A stretch of 64,000 bases of DNA from Liquidambar formosana (GCA_039720395.1 JBBPBK010000051.1:1-64000); one strand, 5' to 3'; shown: positions 1 to 11,773, counted from the stretch's first letter. The notes: generated by a model not told the origin, from the sequence alone. Made by a program: numbers and translations.

Positions 1-204
1 ACTTTTCAGGAACGAAACGGACACGATTGCCATTTCTTCTCTTGGTGTGAGCCTATAGATGGTGTGCATAACACTGGCAACGAGGCATCTTCCACATTCC
101 AATCAGATTTAGAGCATTATAGGCGATATAATTACATTCTACCTACATCGACGGAGTTTAGGATAATTGTCCGAGTGTTAATAATCTTGGCGATTGTGTA
201 TTGA
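1..204 (+). CDS. Partial GRF-zinc-finger-like protein, 3' end only
   Basis: Frame 1 is open from the window edge to a TGA at 202-204, giving 67 residues with the 5' part missing. The residues NGHDCHFFSWCEP resemble the last half of a plant GRF-type zinc finger, in which a Cys is followed by aromatic residues and a Trp. About 40 residues later the protein ends in a short hydrophobic stretch (FRIIVRVLIILAIVY), like the C-terminal membrane-anchoring tail seen in many small plant GRF proteins. The match rests on one half-motif. The first Cys of the finger and any upstream exons lie outside the window. It could equally be a transposon-captured fragment. Function is not assigned beyond the possible zinc finger. 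Confidence 0.4.
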   Translation, partial: TFQERNGHDCHFFSWCEPIDGVHNTGNEASSTFQSDLEHYRRYNYILPTSTEFRIIVRVLIILAIVY

Positions 205-1451
205 GTTTTAAATAAGTTATGAATATTTATAATTAAACATTTTGGATATTAATGTTATCATTTTGGATACGATGGTGTTTTCGCATTTCAATACTTATTA
301 TATGTAAAGGCTAAACAAATGACACTTGAATGTATTCAATTTGACAGGATATACCAGATGTCACTTGAATGTATTCAACTTGACACTTGAATGTATTCGA
401 AGTAGTAGACAATTTTTTTGATAGACTTTTTTTTTTTTTTTTGTACTCTTGTTGTGAGAAATGGTTTAGTAGATGTATTTGGTGCAAGTAGGGTTAGGAC
501 TTAAGAGAGTGTGAGTGAGAGTGAGGGTAAAATTGAAATCTGAAAACATATATTGCTGTGAAAACTCGAAGTTGGTAGCGTAGGCAAAATTGCCACACCA
601 CCACCAGTTTCAGGTAACATGTTTTGGTGATTACCATTTGCACCAAATTAACCAATTTCCATGGCTAGCACCAAATAGCCTTACTTGCATAGCCTTATCG
701 TTTTGTCCAATACTTTGAGATCAATATAAGAGTAAACTATTACCCACCATGCCCAAGGCCCAACGTACCCTTAGGCCTAATTGCACACTATAATGGTAGT
801 ACCCTTACAGTCTTCATGCAATTGGAAGCCACTGGAGGACTCCCAAACTAAGGAAACTAAGTCCAAACTTAAGTTTCAACTTCAATTGCTTAACAAGCCA
901 AGTTTGAGCAACAGCAGGAAATATAAACCTCATGAAATGAAAGTTGTTTACAATTAAACCTCATGTCAATGAAATTGTTTACAATTAAACCTCATGATAA
1001 TGAAATTCAATTATAATTTTTTTATAAATTTTGGCATGACCCTGTCTATATTACGGACATCCCAAGTTCTCGACTAATCAAACCTGTACAAAATGAAATA
1101 AATATAATTTCACAGCAGCCAGCAATATATGAAGAATAACATTTTTTTTTTATAAATTCTAACATGACATTGTTTATAACAATAATTAGTCCCAAAAAAA
1201 AAAAAAAAAAAAAAAAGAAGAAACCAACCAAAAAGAACTAAAGATTACATTTAAAGTTTCAGTCCATAGTCCATGTACACATTAAACCAAAATACATCAG
1301 TGCACACATTAAATAATTAGTCTCCCACCATGCTTTGCACTTCATTCCATGAGTGTTCATCAACCCTGAATATAAAAAGTTTAAAAAGAAAACAACATTA
1401 ATTTCTAAAAAAAAAAATCACAATGATAGTATAAAAACTAAACTAAGTTGG
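205..1451. other. Intergenic, short repeats, no gene
   Basis: No coding sequence is seen. Three direct copies of a motif close to ACTTGAATGTATTCAA lie at about 321-399. T and A homopolymers occur at about 429-442 and 1197-1217. The segment next to the FAR1-like gene may include its 3' UTR and contains the MULE-family repeat listed separately. Confidence 0.6.
1031..1097 (+). repeat. Internal repeat shared with the 4.8-kb MULE
   Basis: The segment beginning GGCATGACCCTGTCTATA and running through a CATCCCAAGTT block to TGTACAAAAT is closely similar to copies at about 10311-10380 and 10440-10510 inside the MULE, and to inverted copies at about 9440-9640. It lies just 3' of the FAR1-like pseudogene, which links that gene to the same transposon family. 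Confidence 0.65.
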
Positions 1452-4178
1452 TTATTTATTTTTTACTTTGCTAGACATGTTATTTGAGCCTTGACAAGGC
1501 TCAAATGCCCAATTTGAACCATCAAGATTTGCAGTCAATAATGCTTGGATGCTGTTTGGTGGTGTGAACAACATCGAATCCACTGGCGGACCCAAAGTAG
1601 AACCATCTGTCTGTATAGACAAATAAAAATATTAACATATATGTAAAAAATAAAATATATCAAAGTTGTATATGGTGGAATGAAAGATTCACCTGTGATT
1701 GTTGAGTTGGTTCTGGTGGAAGGGGAATATATGCATTTGCATCTTGTTCAATACGACGGGCCTATAAAACAATAATAAGTATGTATAAAATGTCAAATAT
1801 ATACACAATTTATAAATAAACAACAAGTGTCACATGTTATATGTTACCTTAGATGCGGATTTTGATTTGGATTTTGTGTTGAAATTTGATTTGGCTTTTG
1901 CTTTCGCCTTCGCCTTCGCCTTGTCCATGGCTATTTCCATTCCACTCCTTTCCCTATGTTTCCCCTTAAATGGGTCCTTTCTTTTCTTAAGTGTGTATGC
2001 ATCCATCGAGTCATCATCATTACCAAGTTGGTCAACTGTTTGTTTATTTGCTTTTTTTTTTTTTTAATTTGGTATAAGAAAAATATTAGAGTAATCAAGA
2101 AAATGAATACAAAAAAAATAGGAGTCCAAATAACAAAGAAAACGAAAAAAAAGAAGTTGGTCACCTGTTTCATGCGCTTCCCCTGTTTTATGTGCTTCCC
2201 CTGTCTCCTGCACTTCCCTATTCAGATGTGCATGTATTAAAGCTTCCAGCTTTGCTTGCAAATTCACTTGACTTTCAAGAACATAATGATATGCATCTTT
2301 ATATTTGGAAGCCCTGTCTGCTAGCTTCCTCCACCCTGTCATCATTATGGAATATCATTCGGTTTCTTCCAACTTTCCATCTACATCAATATTGCGGCCA
2401 TGCATATCATATACATCTGTGGATTTTGCATCTCTTATCCACTTCTTCAATATATATTGGGCAGGGAGTTCCACGCCGTTCAATACTTCTCTAAAGATCT
2501 TCAAGGCATGTTTGCATAGGATGCCACTCATTTCAAACTTTCTACAACTACAAGAGAGATTATCATTAGACTTCAACCTCTTCACATGGCCAACTCCACG
2601 TCCCTCATCATCACATACCATATAAATTCTATTCTCACCATCATCAACAGGATCACCCCTAACCTGTAGTGCAACAGATTTGAAATACTCAACTTAGAAT
2701 ACCTCAAATATATCCTTTGTAAAAAATTTTCCCGCTTGAACCAACACTTTATAATTTTCTTTCAATTTTGGCTGCTTTTGAGACAATGCAAATACAGCTT
2801 CCAATTCTTTGTAGCGCTTGTTAGACAGTAATCTCTCAAAGCGCATTAGGAATTGCATCAAATCATGATCTGATTGCAAATACTTTTTCAAAGAGGCATT
2901 AAAACTCTCACTCAATTGAGTGTTTTTCATACCGGCACACCAATGCAACCTAACATATGCATGTGCCCATTTTTCCTTCACTTTATATAAAGTGCCCAAC
3001 CAATGATTGCCACGCACATCAAAATCATCAAGAATTTGTTCCCAGGCAGCTAAAAAATCAACCTCCTCATCAATGTGGTCCATGAAATATGCCAACTTAT
3101 CTTTGATAGACTTAGTGTATGTATCAGAATCAGTCTCAATCTCAGTAACAATTCTACTCACATGCTTTGTGGCATTTTGCATTATATGCCATTTGCATAG
3201 CCTGTGGAAAGTATTGGGCATGATATTAGGGATTGCCTTTGCTATTGCAGCATCCTGATCGGTTATGATGGTTCGTGGATGCTTATTCGACATAGCCTCC
3301 AAGAATGTCTGAAATAACCATTCAAATGACTCGGTGGTCTCATCGTACATTAGTGCAGCACCAAAAACCACAACCTCTCGGTGATGATTAAATCCCACGA
3401 AAACAGCAAATGGGCGATGTTCTTTGTTAATCTTGTAAGTTGTGTCAAAACTCACAACATCGCCAAATTGACTGTACTCAATAATCACGCAAGCATCTAC
3501 CCAAAAAATATTAGTAATTTGTTCCTCATTGTCAAACTGAATAGCATAATAAAATGATAGATTTTTAATTGTTTGTTCTTTAAAATATCACATCAAACTA
3601 CCTGCTTTCCCATATGCCAATTTACTCATTCTCCTACTTCGAAGGTAATTCTTCTGATTAAGTTTAATAAATCCAAGGGATTCCCTTCCTCTAGCTTGTG
3701 TACTCATCAAGGAATATGTATCCTGAATGGAAAGCCCAGCTTCTTCAGCCATAACCAATTCATTGCCTTGTAATTCAGAAATGCACCTTTGAGATCACAA
3801 CATATATGAGCATCCCCTAGGAGCAAGATCATGATTATGCTCATCAACAAAGAAGTTAATTTCATACTTTCGAGTGTCTTTATTGAATTGTACTCCCATT
3901 TTAGCCAAACACCCCGTCCTTGTCTGGCTCCTAGGATTCTTAGGAGATGCTGTTCCATTCTTTTTCCCCCAAAACCCCTCGTTTGAACAAACATAACTAC
4001 TTGAACTAATGCAACCAAGTCTCTTATTCTTATTGGTATAATGTCTTCGGACACTAAAGCCCACTCTCCTACCATATTCATTATAAAATTCATAGGCTTT
4101 TGTTTCAATATTAAACACCATACCGATCCTGGGCTTCCATTCCAATTGCTCAACACTATCATCTCCTGCCAACTCCAT
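1452..4178 (-). pseudogene. FAR1/FHY3-related (FRS, MULE-transposase-like) gene with four nonsense codons
   Basis: The exons read 4178-2165, 2035-1848, 1761-1693 and 1610-1452. All introns are GT-AG and the phase is kept, for about 810 codons, close to the usual FRS length. Domain order is complete: a FAR1 DNA-binding domain (EFYNEYGRRVGFSVRR ... CLAKM ... DEHNHDL), a MULE transposase domain (GDVVSFDTTY; IITDQDAAIAKAI) and a SWIM zinc finger (CSCRKFEMSGILCKHAL). A Lys/Ala-rich, nuclear-signal-like tail follows. The frame never shifts, but it is cut by TGA at 3795-3797, TGA at 3588-3590, TAA at 2694-2696 and TGA at 2355-2357. Each is explained by one C-to-T change (CGA to TGA, CAA to TAA), and conserved sequence continues past every stop. 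An AG acceptor two bases before the ATG (4182-4181) suggests a 5' UTR intron. Intact relatives are either transcription factors of light signalling or active Jittery-type MULE transposases. I favour a dead transposase. Confidence 0.88.
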
Positions 4179-5774
4179 TCCTGCACCCACAAAATTTAAA
4201 TTCAATACCCACAATAAGAATAAGTTTAGGAAGAAAAAAACTACAACTGTAAAGAAGAATAATTGAAATAATTTTGACTTGGTATGATTTCATCTTTACT
4301 TTTCATTTTCTTTCCTCCACATTTTTTTTCCCTCCCTTTTTTTTTCCATGGTAAAATCCACAAACCAAATAGAGGGTAAGAGTGGTTGGAACAATAAAGG
4401 TAGAAGACAAGACATAAGATCCAAAAGGAATTTGAAAGGATAAGAGTAATATTTATATTTAAATTCTAGATGCAATGTAAGAAGGTATTTTTAAAACATT
4501 ATGGTAACATCAATTTGAATATGCCCTGTAACTGACCCATTATGCTTTAGAAAATTTAGGTCCAAGGTCAAGACTCTTAAGAAGAATATATAATTCAAGA
4601 GTGCCCAAAAAGCCTCATGCTTATTTTGTCCCTCGAATGTCGCTTTAGATATTACATTTTGTTTTAATTACAAAAAAGAAGAGGCATTTCTTTCTTAGTG
4701 TATACACTCAAATTTTCAGATCCACGTGAAAATATGGGAGTCCTAAAGATGGAGTTGAGAGTTGATTAGCAGAGAAAACCACAGAGGATGACTCACTCTA
4801 ATCAGATTTTTCCCTTCTTAATTTGTAATTTTACTTTTTTGGTCTAGTTGTATTAGGGTTGAGACTATGTAATGGGATATGTTGCACCTTTTCATTATGC
4901 TTGATGAAATCTAAATCCTAATTCATGAGTTTGAAACCCAAAACCCAAACCTTAGTAGGACTAGGCTTGGAATACCCACGTCTAGCAAAAAATTAAAAAA
5001 AATAATAAATAATAAATAAAGAAATCTAAATCCTATGTCCACCCAACCCCACTTTTACCAGCTGGGCCAAGGCACAGAATCTGTGCTCTGTTGCACTTAA
5101 AAAAAATTAAGGAAATTACCGATTGAGTTCATGTTTTCATGGAATTGCCCCATAAAGATTGCCTTGACAAACTGACTACTGACTTTATTATAAACTACTG
5201 GAAACAAAAACAAGTTGATAGTCAAAACATCCTTATGGGGCAATTCCAGGGAAACAGAAACTCAATAGGTGATTCACTCTCCCAGTAGTCCACCTGTAAT
5301 ATTCAAATATTTCTGCTGCATAATAATTATTTGACCAAAGGGGTGTTGAACTTTGGCAACAAAGCCTATGAAATTTTAGGTCTCATAATTCTTTTTTTAT
5401 GTTGTCAATATCATTTTTCATAATTATTTCACATAATGATAACATCATGATTCAGATTAGAGCCAGAATTTTTATTAAATTACAATCATGATAGTCAACA
5501 ACGCTTTCGCCTGAACCCTAGCTGACATGGTCACCACTTACCACACTCTATAACACTCTGAGATTGAACAAAGCTTTAATGCCAACCCCACTCTTCAACT
5601 AGGACAACCAAGTTGATCAATTTTGAAAAAGACGGCACTAAACATAGCACATAAGACTCTGATAGGACATCCCAGTAGTATCAGCCTTTCAAACCTACCT
5701 TGTGAATCAGAAGTTCAGAACTACACTTGTGTATGAACCTAAATTATCAAGAAGCATGGATTAATTTGAGAGAG
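4179..5774. other. 5' flank or leader intron of the FAR1-like gene, no other gene
   Basis: The stretch next to 4178 reads on the minus strand as a pyrimidine-rich tract ending GGGTGCAG, which is a likely 3' splice site of a 5' UTR intron. The rest is AT-rich and holds no supported ORF. A short inverted pair (CCTTATGGGGCAATTCCA near 5231 and TGGAATTGCCCCATAA near 5137) could form a loop. Confidence 0.5.
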
Positions 5775-6010
5775 ATGCCTTGACCATTGTCCAGGCCATC
5801 TCTTCTGTGGCTTAATCTCAATGAAACTAACTATGAGGTTCATCTAGTTGATGTTAAAGAAAGATTAAGGCTTATTCCCTCTGCCTCTGTTGAAAGATCC
5901 CTAGAATAGCTAATGGTGTGGCTCAAGCTATGGCTAAGTGGGCTAAGGACTGGGTTCTTAGGTTTTCTTCCTCCTACATCCCTACCAGCCTTGGTGACTA
6001 AAGCCTGCGA
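5775..6010 (+). mobile_element. LINE-type RNase H relic (reverse-transcriptase element tail)
   Basis: Pieces in shifting frames resemble the RNase H end of plant non-LTR retrotransposons. They are DALTIVQAISS, then EVHLVDVKERLRLIPS, then PRIANGVAQAMAKWAKDW, where the family usually reads NxVAHxLAxWA. Two frame changes and several stops separate the pieces, so it is a decayed fragment. No upstream reverse transcriptase or target-site duplication was recognised. The call rests on motif order remembered from the family. Confidence 0.4.
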
Positions 6011-6429
6011 TGCCATTGTTGTGTATGGCATTAGGATGCTGTGTTTGATTTGTTTCTCTGTATTTTTTTAACCTTCAGCTACCATATGTCTTCATGGCGT
6101 ACAAAAACAACTTTCACATGAAATTTTAATAAATTTTTCCTCTAAATTAGAACAACTTAATATCGATTATAAAAAAATGAAAAATTCTTCGTACAAACCA
6201 AAACTAGGCACAAATCATCACATACCACAGAGAAGTTTCGTTGATGAGGTTACCAACTAAAGCTGGGTTTTCATTTCAGAGAACACTTTTCATACAGCCT
6301 CCATAAATATTGTGAGCCCTTATTGGGCCAATTTTGGATTCTTCAAACCATGGATTGCCTTAAAATCTTGCACCATTAATCTGTTTATAGTATCAAGGAT
6401 GCCCTAGGCTGAGCTTCCTCGAGTTTTTC

Positions 6430-7208
6430 CTGTGAACACAAAAAAAAATTTGAGGTTGGGGCTACCGAAGGAAAAAAAGAACAAAAAACAAAAAAACAAA
6501 ACCCTTACCTCCAGTGAATGGCTCGCCGTCGGGGGAAGGGGATGCCTAAACTGAACACAACCTAAAGCAATTTCGGGGGACCTCACCATTGGAAAGGAAG
6601 GAAGGGGCTCGCCGTCGACGAAGGGGACGGAGCTCCTCACCGGGTCAAATCTGGTCCGTGCCGTGCCGCGTGGATGGCGTCAATGACATTATTGCTGGTG
6701 CTGGTGCTGGTTCGCGTGGGGACGAGATCTGGTGTCGCCGGAGACGCCAGAGACGAGCGGGGATAGTGCAACGGGGGCTGAAGAGGAGAGAGAAAGTGAG
6801 GAGAGGGATGGATTTTGAGACAATGCAGGTACTGGTTCGCGTGGGGACCAGATCTGGTGTCGCCGGAGACGCCGGAGACGAATGGCAATAGTCCGACAGG
6901 AAGGAGAAATGGGGATGGGTTTTCTCCCAGATGAGAGGAAGAGGAGAGAGAGAGAGAGAAAGAGAGGAGAGGCAGTACGGGGAGGAGGAATGGGATTTTG
7001 AAATGGCTGGCTTGCGTTTAGTTTTGGCTCTAAATAAAAACAGCAAAACACTGCATTTTGTTTGGTAAAGGCCAAACGGCGTTAACGTTAAAGGCATCCA
7101 AGGGGGTGTTTGATCTCAGCCGTTGGATGAAGCTGGCGCAACGTGTCACCTCATCTACGCCTACTGGACGTTGCAGTTGAAAGCCCAAACTGCAGCAAAT
7201 CCCAATCC
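6430..7208 (+). mobile_element. Right TIR of a second long-TIR MULE abutting the first
   Basis: This stretch is a diverged direct copy of the right TIR of the adjacent MULE. It runs from a TTGAGGTT(G/A)GGGCTACCGAAG block through the GCTCGCCGTCGACGAA and GTCCGTGCCGTGCC blocks to the terminus AAATCCCAATCC at 7208. A tandem duplication inside it repeats GGTTCGCGTGGGGAC plus GAGATCTGGTGTCGCCGGAG at about 6710 and 6833, a period near 123 bp. The left end of this element is not visible in the window. The FAR1-like gene and the repeat at 1031 lie on its interior side. Confidence 0.72.
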
Positions 7209-7229
7209 GCGGAGGCGCCGCTCTGTTGG

Positions 7230-8084
7230 GGATTGGGATTTGCTGTAGTTGGTGAAACAAACTGCAGCATTCAGTAGCCGTGGATGGACTGCCACGTGGA
7301 TGGGGGTTTATTGAACGGCTGAGATGAATGGCAGCCATTTAGGAGTGAAACGCTTAACGCCGTTGCCGTGAGGGATGGAAAATAACAAAACGTAGTGTTT
7401 TGGGTTAGAGCCAAAAGAAAACAAAAATCACATTTCTCTATTTCAAAATCAAAATTGGGGACTCTCCTCTCTCTCTCCTCTTCCACTCTCTCTCCTCTCC
7501 GCCCCCCGGTTGGACTCTCCCCACTCCTCTCCGGCGACGTTCCCCTCTGTCCCTTTCACGTTCCCGTCGAAGAAAACCCATTTCTTCTCCCCGTTTATTT
7601 CTGCCATAGGTGTAACCCCAAGAGTCTACGACTCCCGTCGGCGATAAGCTCCTTCCCCTGGTGCGAGTACCTACCTTCTCTCCACACGGAACAAGCAGCA
7701 GCAGCAGACTCCCACACAACCGTTATTTGTTGGCGTCGATGACTCCCCGATCCACACAACATAGCACGGACGAGATCTGGGATTCTGACCCGACAAGGAT
7801 CTCCTTCCCCTTCATTGACGGCAAGCTCCTTCCCCCGACGGCAAGCACTTCCAGTAGTGAGCTAATTTTTATTTTTATTTTTATTTATTTTTCCGGTAGC
7901 CCTAACCCTAACCTCAACTTTTTTTTAGTTTCGTCTATGATTTCTTTGTGATTGGATTAATTTGGTTGAAATGCAATACATGTTGGTTGAAAAATGTACT
8001 ATTATGCTGCAACTGTTGCTAATTTTTTGTTTTTGTTTTTGGGTTTTTTTTTTATTTTTTTATTTTTGTGCTGCCAATACATTG
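7230..8084 (+). repeat. Left terminal inverted repeat of the MULE
   Basis: It pairs with 11138-12011 in inverse orientation. Landmarks are CTGCCACGTGGATGGGGGTT near 7290, a GGATGGAAAATA block near 7372, CCCCTTCATTGACGGCAAG near 7808, TAGCCCTAACCCTAACCTC near 7898 and GTGCTGCCAATACATTG near 8070. The arms are similar but not identical and differ by indels in A/T and GA tracts, so the element is not recent. Confidence 0.82.
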
Positions 8085-8430
8085 GGATTTTTTTTTTTTT
8101 TTTTTGGTTTTTGTGCTGCTAAAAAAAATTCATTATGCCTTCATGAGTATTATTGAAAGTTGATTTCTTTAGTTCCTGTGTTAATCTTGGACATATGGAT
8201 GGAATGTGCTGGCGTAATTTGTTATTAAACATATAGAATATTCAGCTCAGTTGAGTCCACTTAGATGGTATAATTGCAACAATAAGAACTAGTGTTGATA
8301 ATTTTATAAAATGTAAATTATATTCCTTAGATTTTTCTATTAGTTTGATATAAATGAGATGCATTTTAGGCTCTATAATTTTGTTAATTTGATATAAATG
8401 ATTTATAAAAAATATAAATCATTTAGGCTC

Positions 8431-8893
8431 TAGGAAGCACGGACACTCCGAAAATGGTGCCATGGCTGTGTCAGACATGGACACGGCTCCAACGTGCCTT
8501 CAACACGTGTCCGACACGCTCCATACGTGTCGGGAAAATAAAAAAATTAAATTAATTTCAGACACGGCAAGGACACGGCAGGGACACGAGAAGGGACACG
8601 GTGGGGTAAAAAATATAAATTTAAATTGTTTTAAAAAGGGTAATTTTAGTTGTTTTTAACAATTGAGGGGTGATTTTGGAAAAGCCTAAAATTTCTTTTT
8701 GTTATGTGATTTTGTTTTAAACTCTATCTTTCAATTGAAAAATAAAACTATAAAACTATAATGCTATATATATATATATATATATATTGTCGTATCCCCG
8801 CCGTGTCGTGTCTTGGGTTTATTAGAAATTGCCGTGTCAGAGTGTCCGTGTCATGTCGTAACCATGTCACGTGTCCGTGTCCGTGCTTCTTAG
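8431..8893. mobile_element. Nested small DNA transposon rich in ACACGG motifs
   Basis: The ends TAGGAAGCACGGACAC (left) and, inverted, CTAAGAAGCACGGACAC (right) are flanked by TTTAGGCTC at 8422-8430 and 8894-8902. The target duplication is 8 or 9 bp, because the last C is ambiguous, so hAT and Mutator origins are both possible. Both subterminal regions carry many copies of GGACACGG or CGTGTCC, typical of transposase-binding arrays. The centre is AT-rich with a (TA)n run near 8766. There is no coding capacity. Confidence 0.8.
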
Positions 8894-9414
8894 TTTAGGC
8901 TCTATTCGGTTGGCAAATATCATTTGGCAAATATCATTTGGAGTAATGCCTCTAATTTTAAATTGATTCCATTTGGAGGATGGAATTGTGTGTTCAAATG
9001 TTATTTGTTTTTAATCGGCAATATCATGGGTATAGAAAGTGTCGAGCAATATATTGAGGTAGGCATGATGCCCCATTTGCTTATTTCATTTTCTTATATT
9101 GATGAACAATATAACCCTTCTACCGTTTAATTCTCTCTTTTTCACTTTTTCCAATCAGGTGTTGATGAACAATCCCTATGGAGCTGCTAATTGATTGCCA
9201 AAGCATGAAGCGATTTGAAAAGATTGATTTTTGTCCCCAATCATTTTTGTTTGATTCATTTTGGGTTATAATTTTTATAGGATTTGGTTTTATTTGTATG
9301 CTTAAGATGGATGTAAACTCCTTTTATTATTATTATTATTATTATTGGGGACTAATTGTTGCTATTTAGGACTAATTGTTGCTACATGATTTTTGTTACC
9401 ATATGTGTTTATTG

Positions 9415-10610
9415 GTTGAATGGTGAGTAGTTGTTTGATGTTGTACAAGTTTATTAAGTCGATAACTTGGGATATCTTAGTTATTGATAGGGTCATGCCA
9501 GATTTTCAAAAAAATTGATGCCTTGATATATCGTTGGCTTTTGAATGAATGGTTGCTGTTGTATAGGTTTGATAAATCGATAACTTGGGATAACCTATTT
9601 ATAGATAGGCTCATGCCGAATTTTCAAAAAAAATTGGTGCCTTGATACATCAAAATCCATAATAAGTATGCATTCAAATGCCATTTTAACTAATGCTCCT
9701 AAGGGTTATTGAAATTTCAGTTTCGCACTAACAAGTGCACAAAAAAAAAATCCAATTACATGCCTTGAAATCCAATTACATGCTTTGATAGAGCCCCACA
9801 ACAAATTGATAGAGCCAAATGCATTGGGGGAAAAAAAAATTTGAAAAGAAAAGGGCAATGGCAAAAGCAATTTTCATTAAATCAATGGAATATTTGCAAG
9901 CATGTAACCTCATTTGGGAATTTACAAAAGCAATTTTCATTTAAATCAAATTTTCATAACAATGCATTTACAAAATAATTGAATCTTTATATAACTCTCC
10001 CTTTGGCCACTGCTCTACCCCAGAGCCTCGCAATTAAATTTTATCAAGACATGATATCGCTTGTAACCATTGCTTGAAAGTTTCACCAAAACTATAGTAG
10101 CAATCTGGCAATCTAACCCAAAAAAAAAAAAAAAAAAAAAAAAATTCCCAGCAACCAACTTTAGGATTGTTCACTCTGGCTTTCATCTTTTACATCTGCT
10201 TCAGTAGCAATCTGGCAATAAGAAAATTTATATAAACAATGTTAGATCAATATATGATAATATATTAATCACTGATAATCAGTCATATAAATTAATCACA
10301 ATAAAATCTAGCATAACCCTACCTATAATTAGGACATTTCAAGTTATCAACTTATCAAACCTATACAAAATCAAACAACTACTAACTATTCATTTAGTAG
10401 CCAACAATATATTAAGGCACCAAATTTTTTGGAAAATCCGGCATGACCCTGTCTATAACCAGAACATCCCAAGTTACCGACTTATCAAGCGTGTACAAAA
10501 TCAAACAACTCAATCACAAATAAAAACAACATATCCTGTGCATCATTCCATTAAACCAATATCAAGGTATCAATTTTTTTTTTTTAAATCCGGCATGACC
10601 CTATTAGGGA
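9415..10610. repeat. Internal inverted repeat pair of the MULE
   Basis: Two direct units at about 9420-9530 and 9550-9655 (TCGATAACTTGGGATA ... TAGG(G/C)TCATGCC ... TTTTCAAAAAAA) are mirrored by about three units at 10310-10380, 10430-10510 and 10585-10610 in inverse orientation. Between them lies about 650 bp of AT-rich DNA without a gene. The same unit occurs at 1031-1097 beside the FAR1-like gene. Confidence 0.7.
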
Positions 10611-11137
10611 ATTGTAATTGCCTGGCATTGACCAGGAATTTTATAACAAAATTAGGATAACTATGGAGGTAAATTCATCCAATATTTGATGCAAATATCA
10701 AAGCATATGGCACTCTGCCTCCCATTATTCTAAAATCGTTTGATTTACAGCATGTGATCTGATAGAAAATGCACATTCCTCTAAGCTAATGTGTGCATGG
10801 CGAAATAATTTCTGGTAACTAACCATGATAGAAGCTTTGTTTACAAAGCGATGAACCATAAAGCTTTGTTTAAAAAATTTGAGGTTAGGGTTAGGGCTAC
10901 CAAAGAAAAAAAAAACCTCTAACCTCACCACTGGAAGTGCTTGACAAAAAAAAAAAAAATTGAGGTTAAGGCTACTGAAGAAAAAAAAAAAAAAAAACCC
11001 TAAACTCACCACTAGAAGGGATTGTCGTCGGTGCAAATCAAACCCACAATTGAACATAAACGAAAAGTAAATTAATCCAATCACAAAGGAATAATTGAAT
11101 TTCAACAAATTGCACTTTTGGCTCTACAACAGAGGCT

Positions 11138-11735
11138 ACAATGTATTGGCAGCACAAAAATAAAAATAAAATAAAAATAAAAACCCAAAGACAAAAACAA
11201 AAAATTAGCAGCAGCAGCAGCATAATAGCATATTTTTCAACCAACATGTATTGCATTTCTACCAAATTAATCCAATCACAAAGAAATCACAAATTAGGGT
11301 TAGGGCTACCGAAGAAGAAAAAAAAAAACCTTACCTCACCACTGAATTTGCTTGCCATCGGGGGAAGGAGCTTGCCGTCGACAAATGGGAAGGAGCTCCT
11401 CGCCGGGTCAAAATCCCAGATCTCGTCCGTGCCGTGCCCTGTGGATGGGGGAGTCACCGACGCCAACAAATAGTGGCTGTGCTAGAGTTTGCTGCTCCTA
11501 CTGGTTCCGTGGGGAGAGAAGGTAGGTACTCGCGCCAGGGGAAGGAACTCGTCGCCAACGGGAGTTGCAGACTCTTGGGGTTTCACCTACGGCAGAAATG
11601 AGCGGGGAGAAGAAATGGGTTTTCTTCGACGAGAACATGAAGGGGATAGCTAGAGGGGAACGTTGCTGGAGAGGAACGGGGAGAGTTCAACGGGGGGTGG
11701 AGAGGAGAGAGATTGGAAAAGGAGAGAATGGAAGA

Positions 11736-11773
<38 letters not shown>

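Noticed and set aside
1834..2345. Several overlapping plus-strand ORFs
   Set aside because: They are the antisense of the Lys/Ala-rich tail, intron and C-terminal exon of the FAR1-like gene and have low-complexity translations.
1452..4178. U-to-C RNA editing that would turn TGA/TAA back to CGA/CAA
   Set aside because: That type of editing is known in organelles of hornworts and ferns, not in nuclear mRNAs of flowering plants. Methylation decay is simpler.
7895..7918. Telomere-like CCCTAACCCTAACC
   Set aside because: Only two units, and they belong to the MULE TIR block that also occurs inverted at 10870, 10960 and 11295 with variants.
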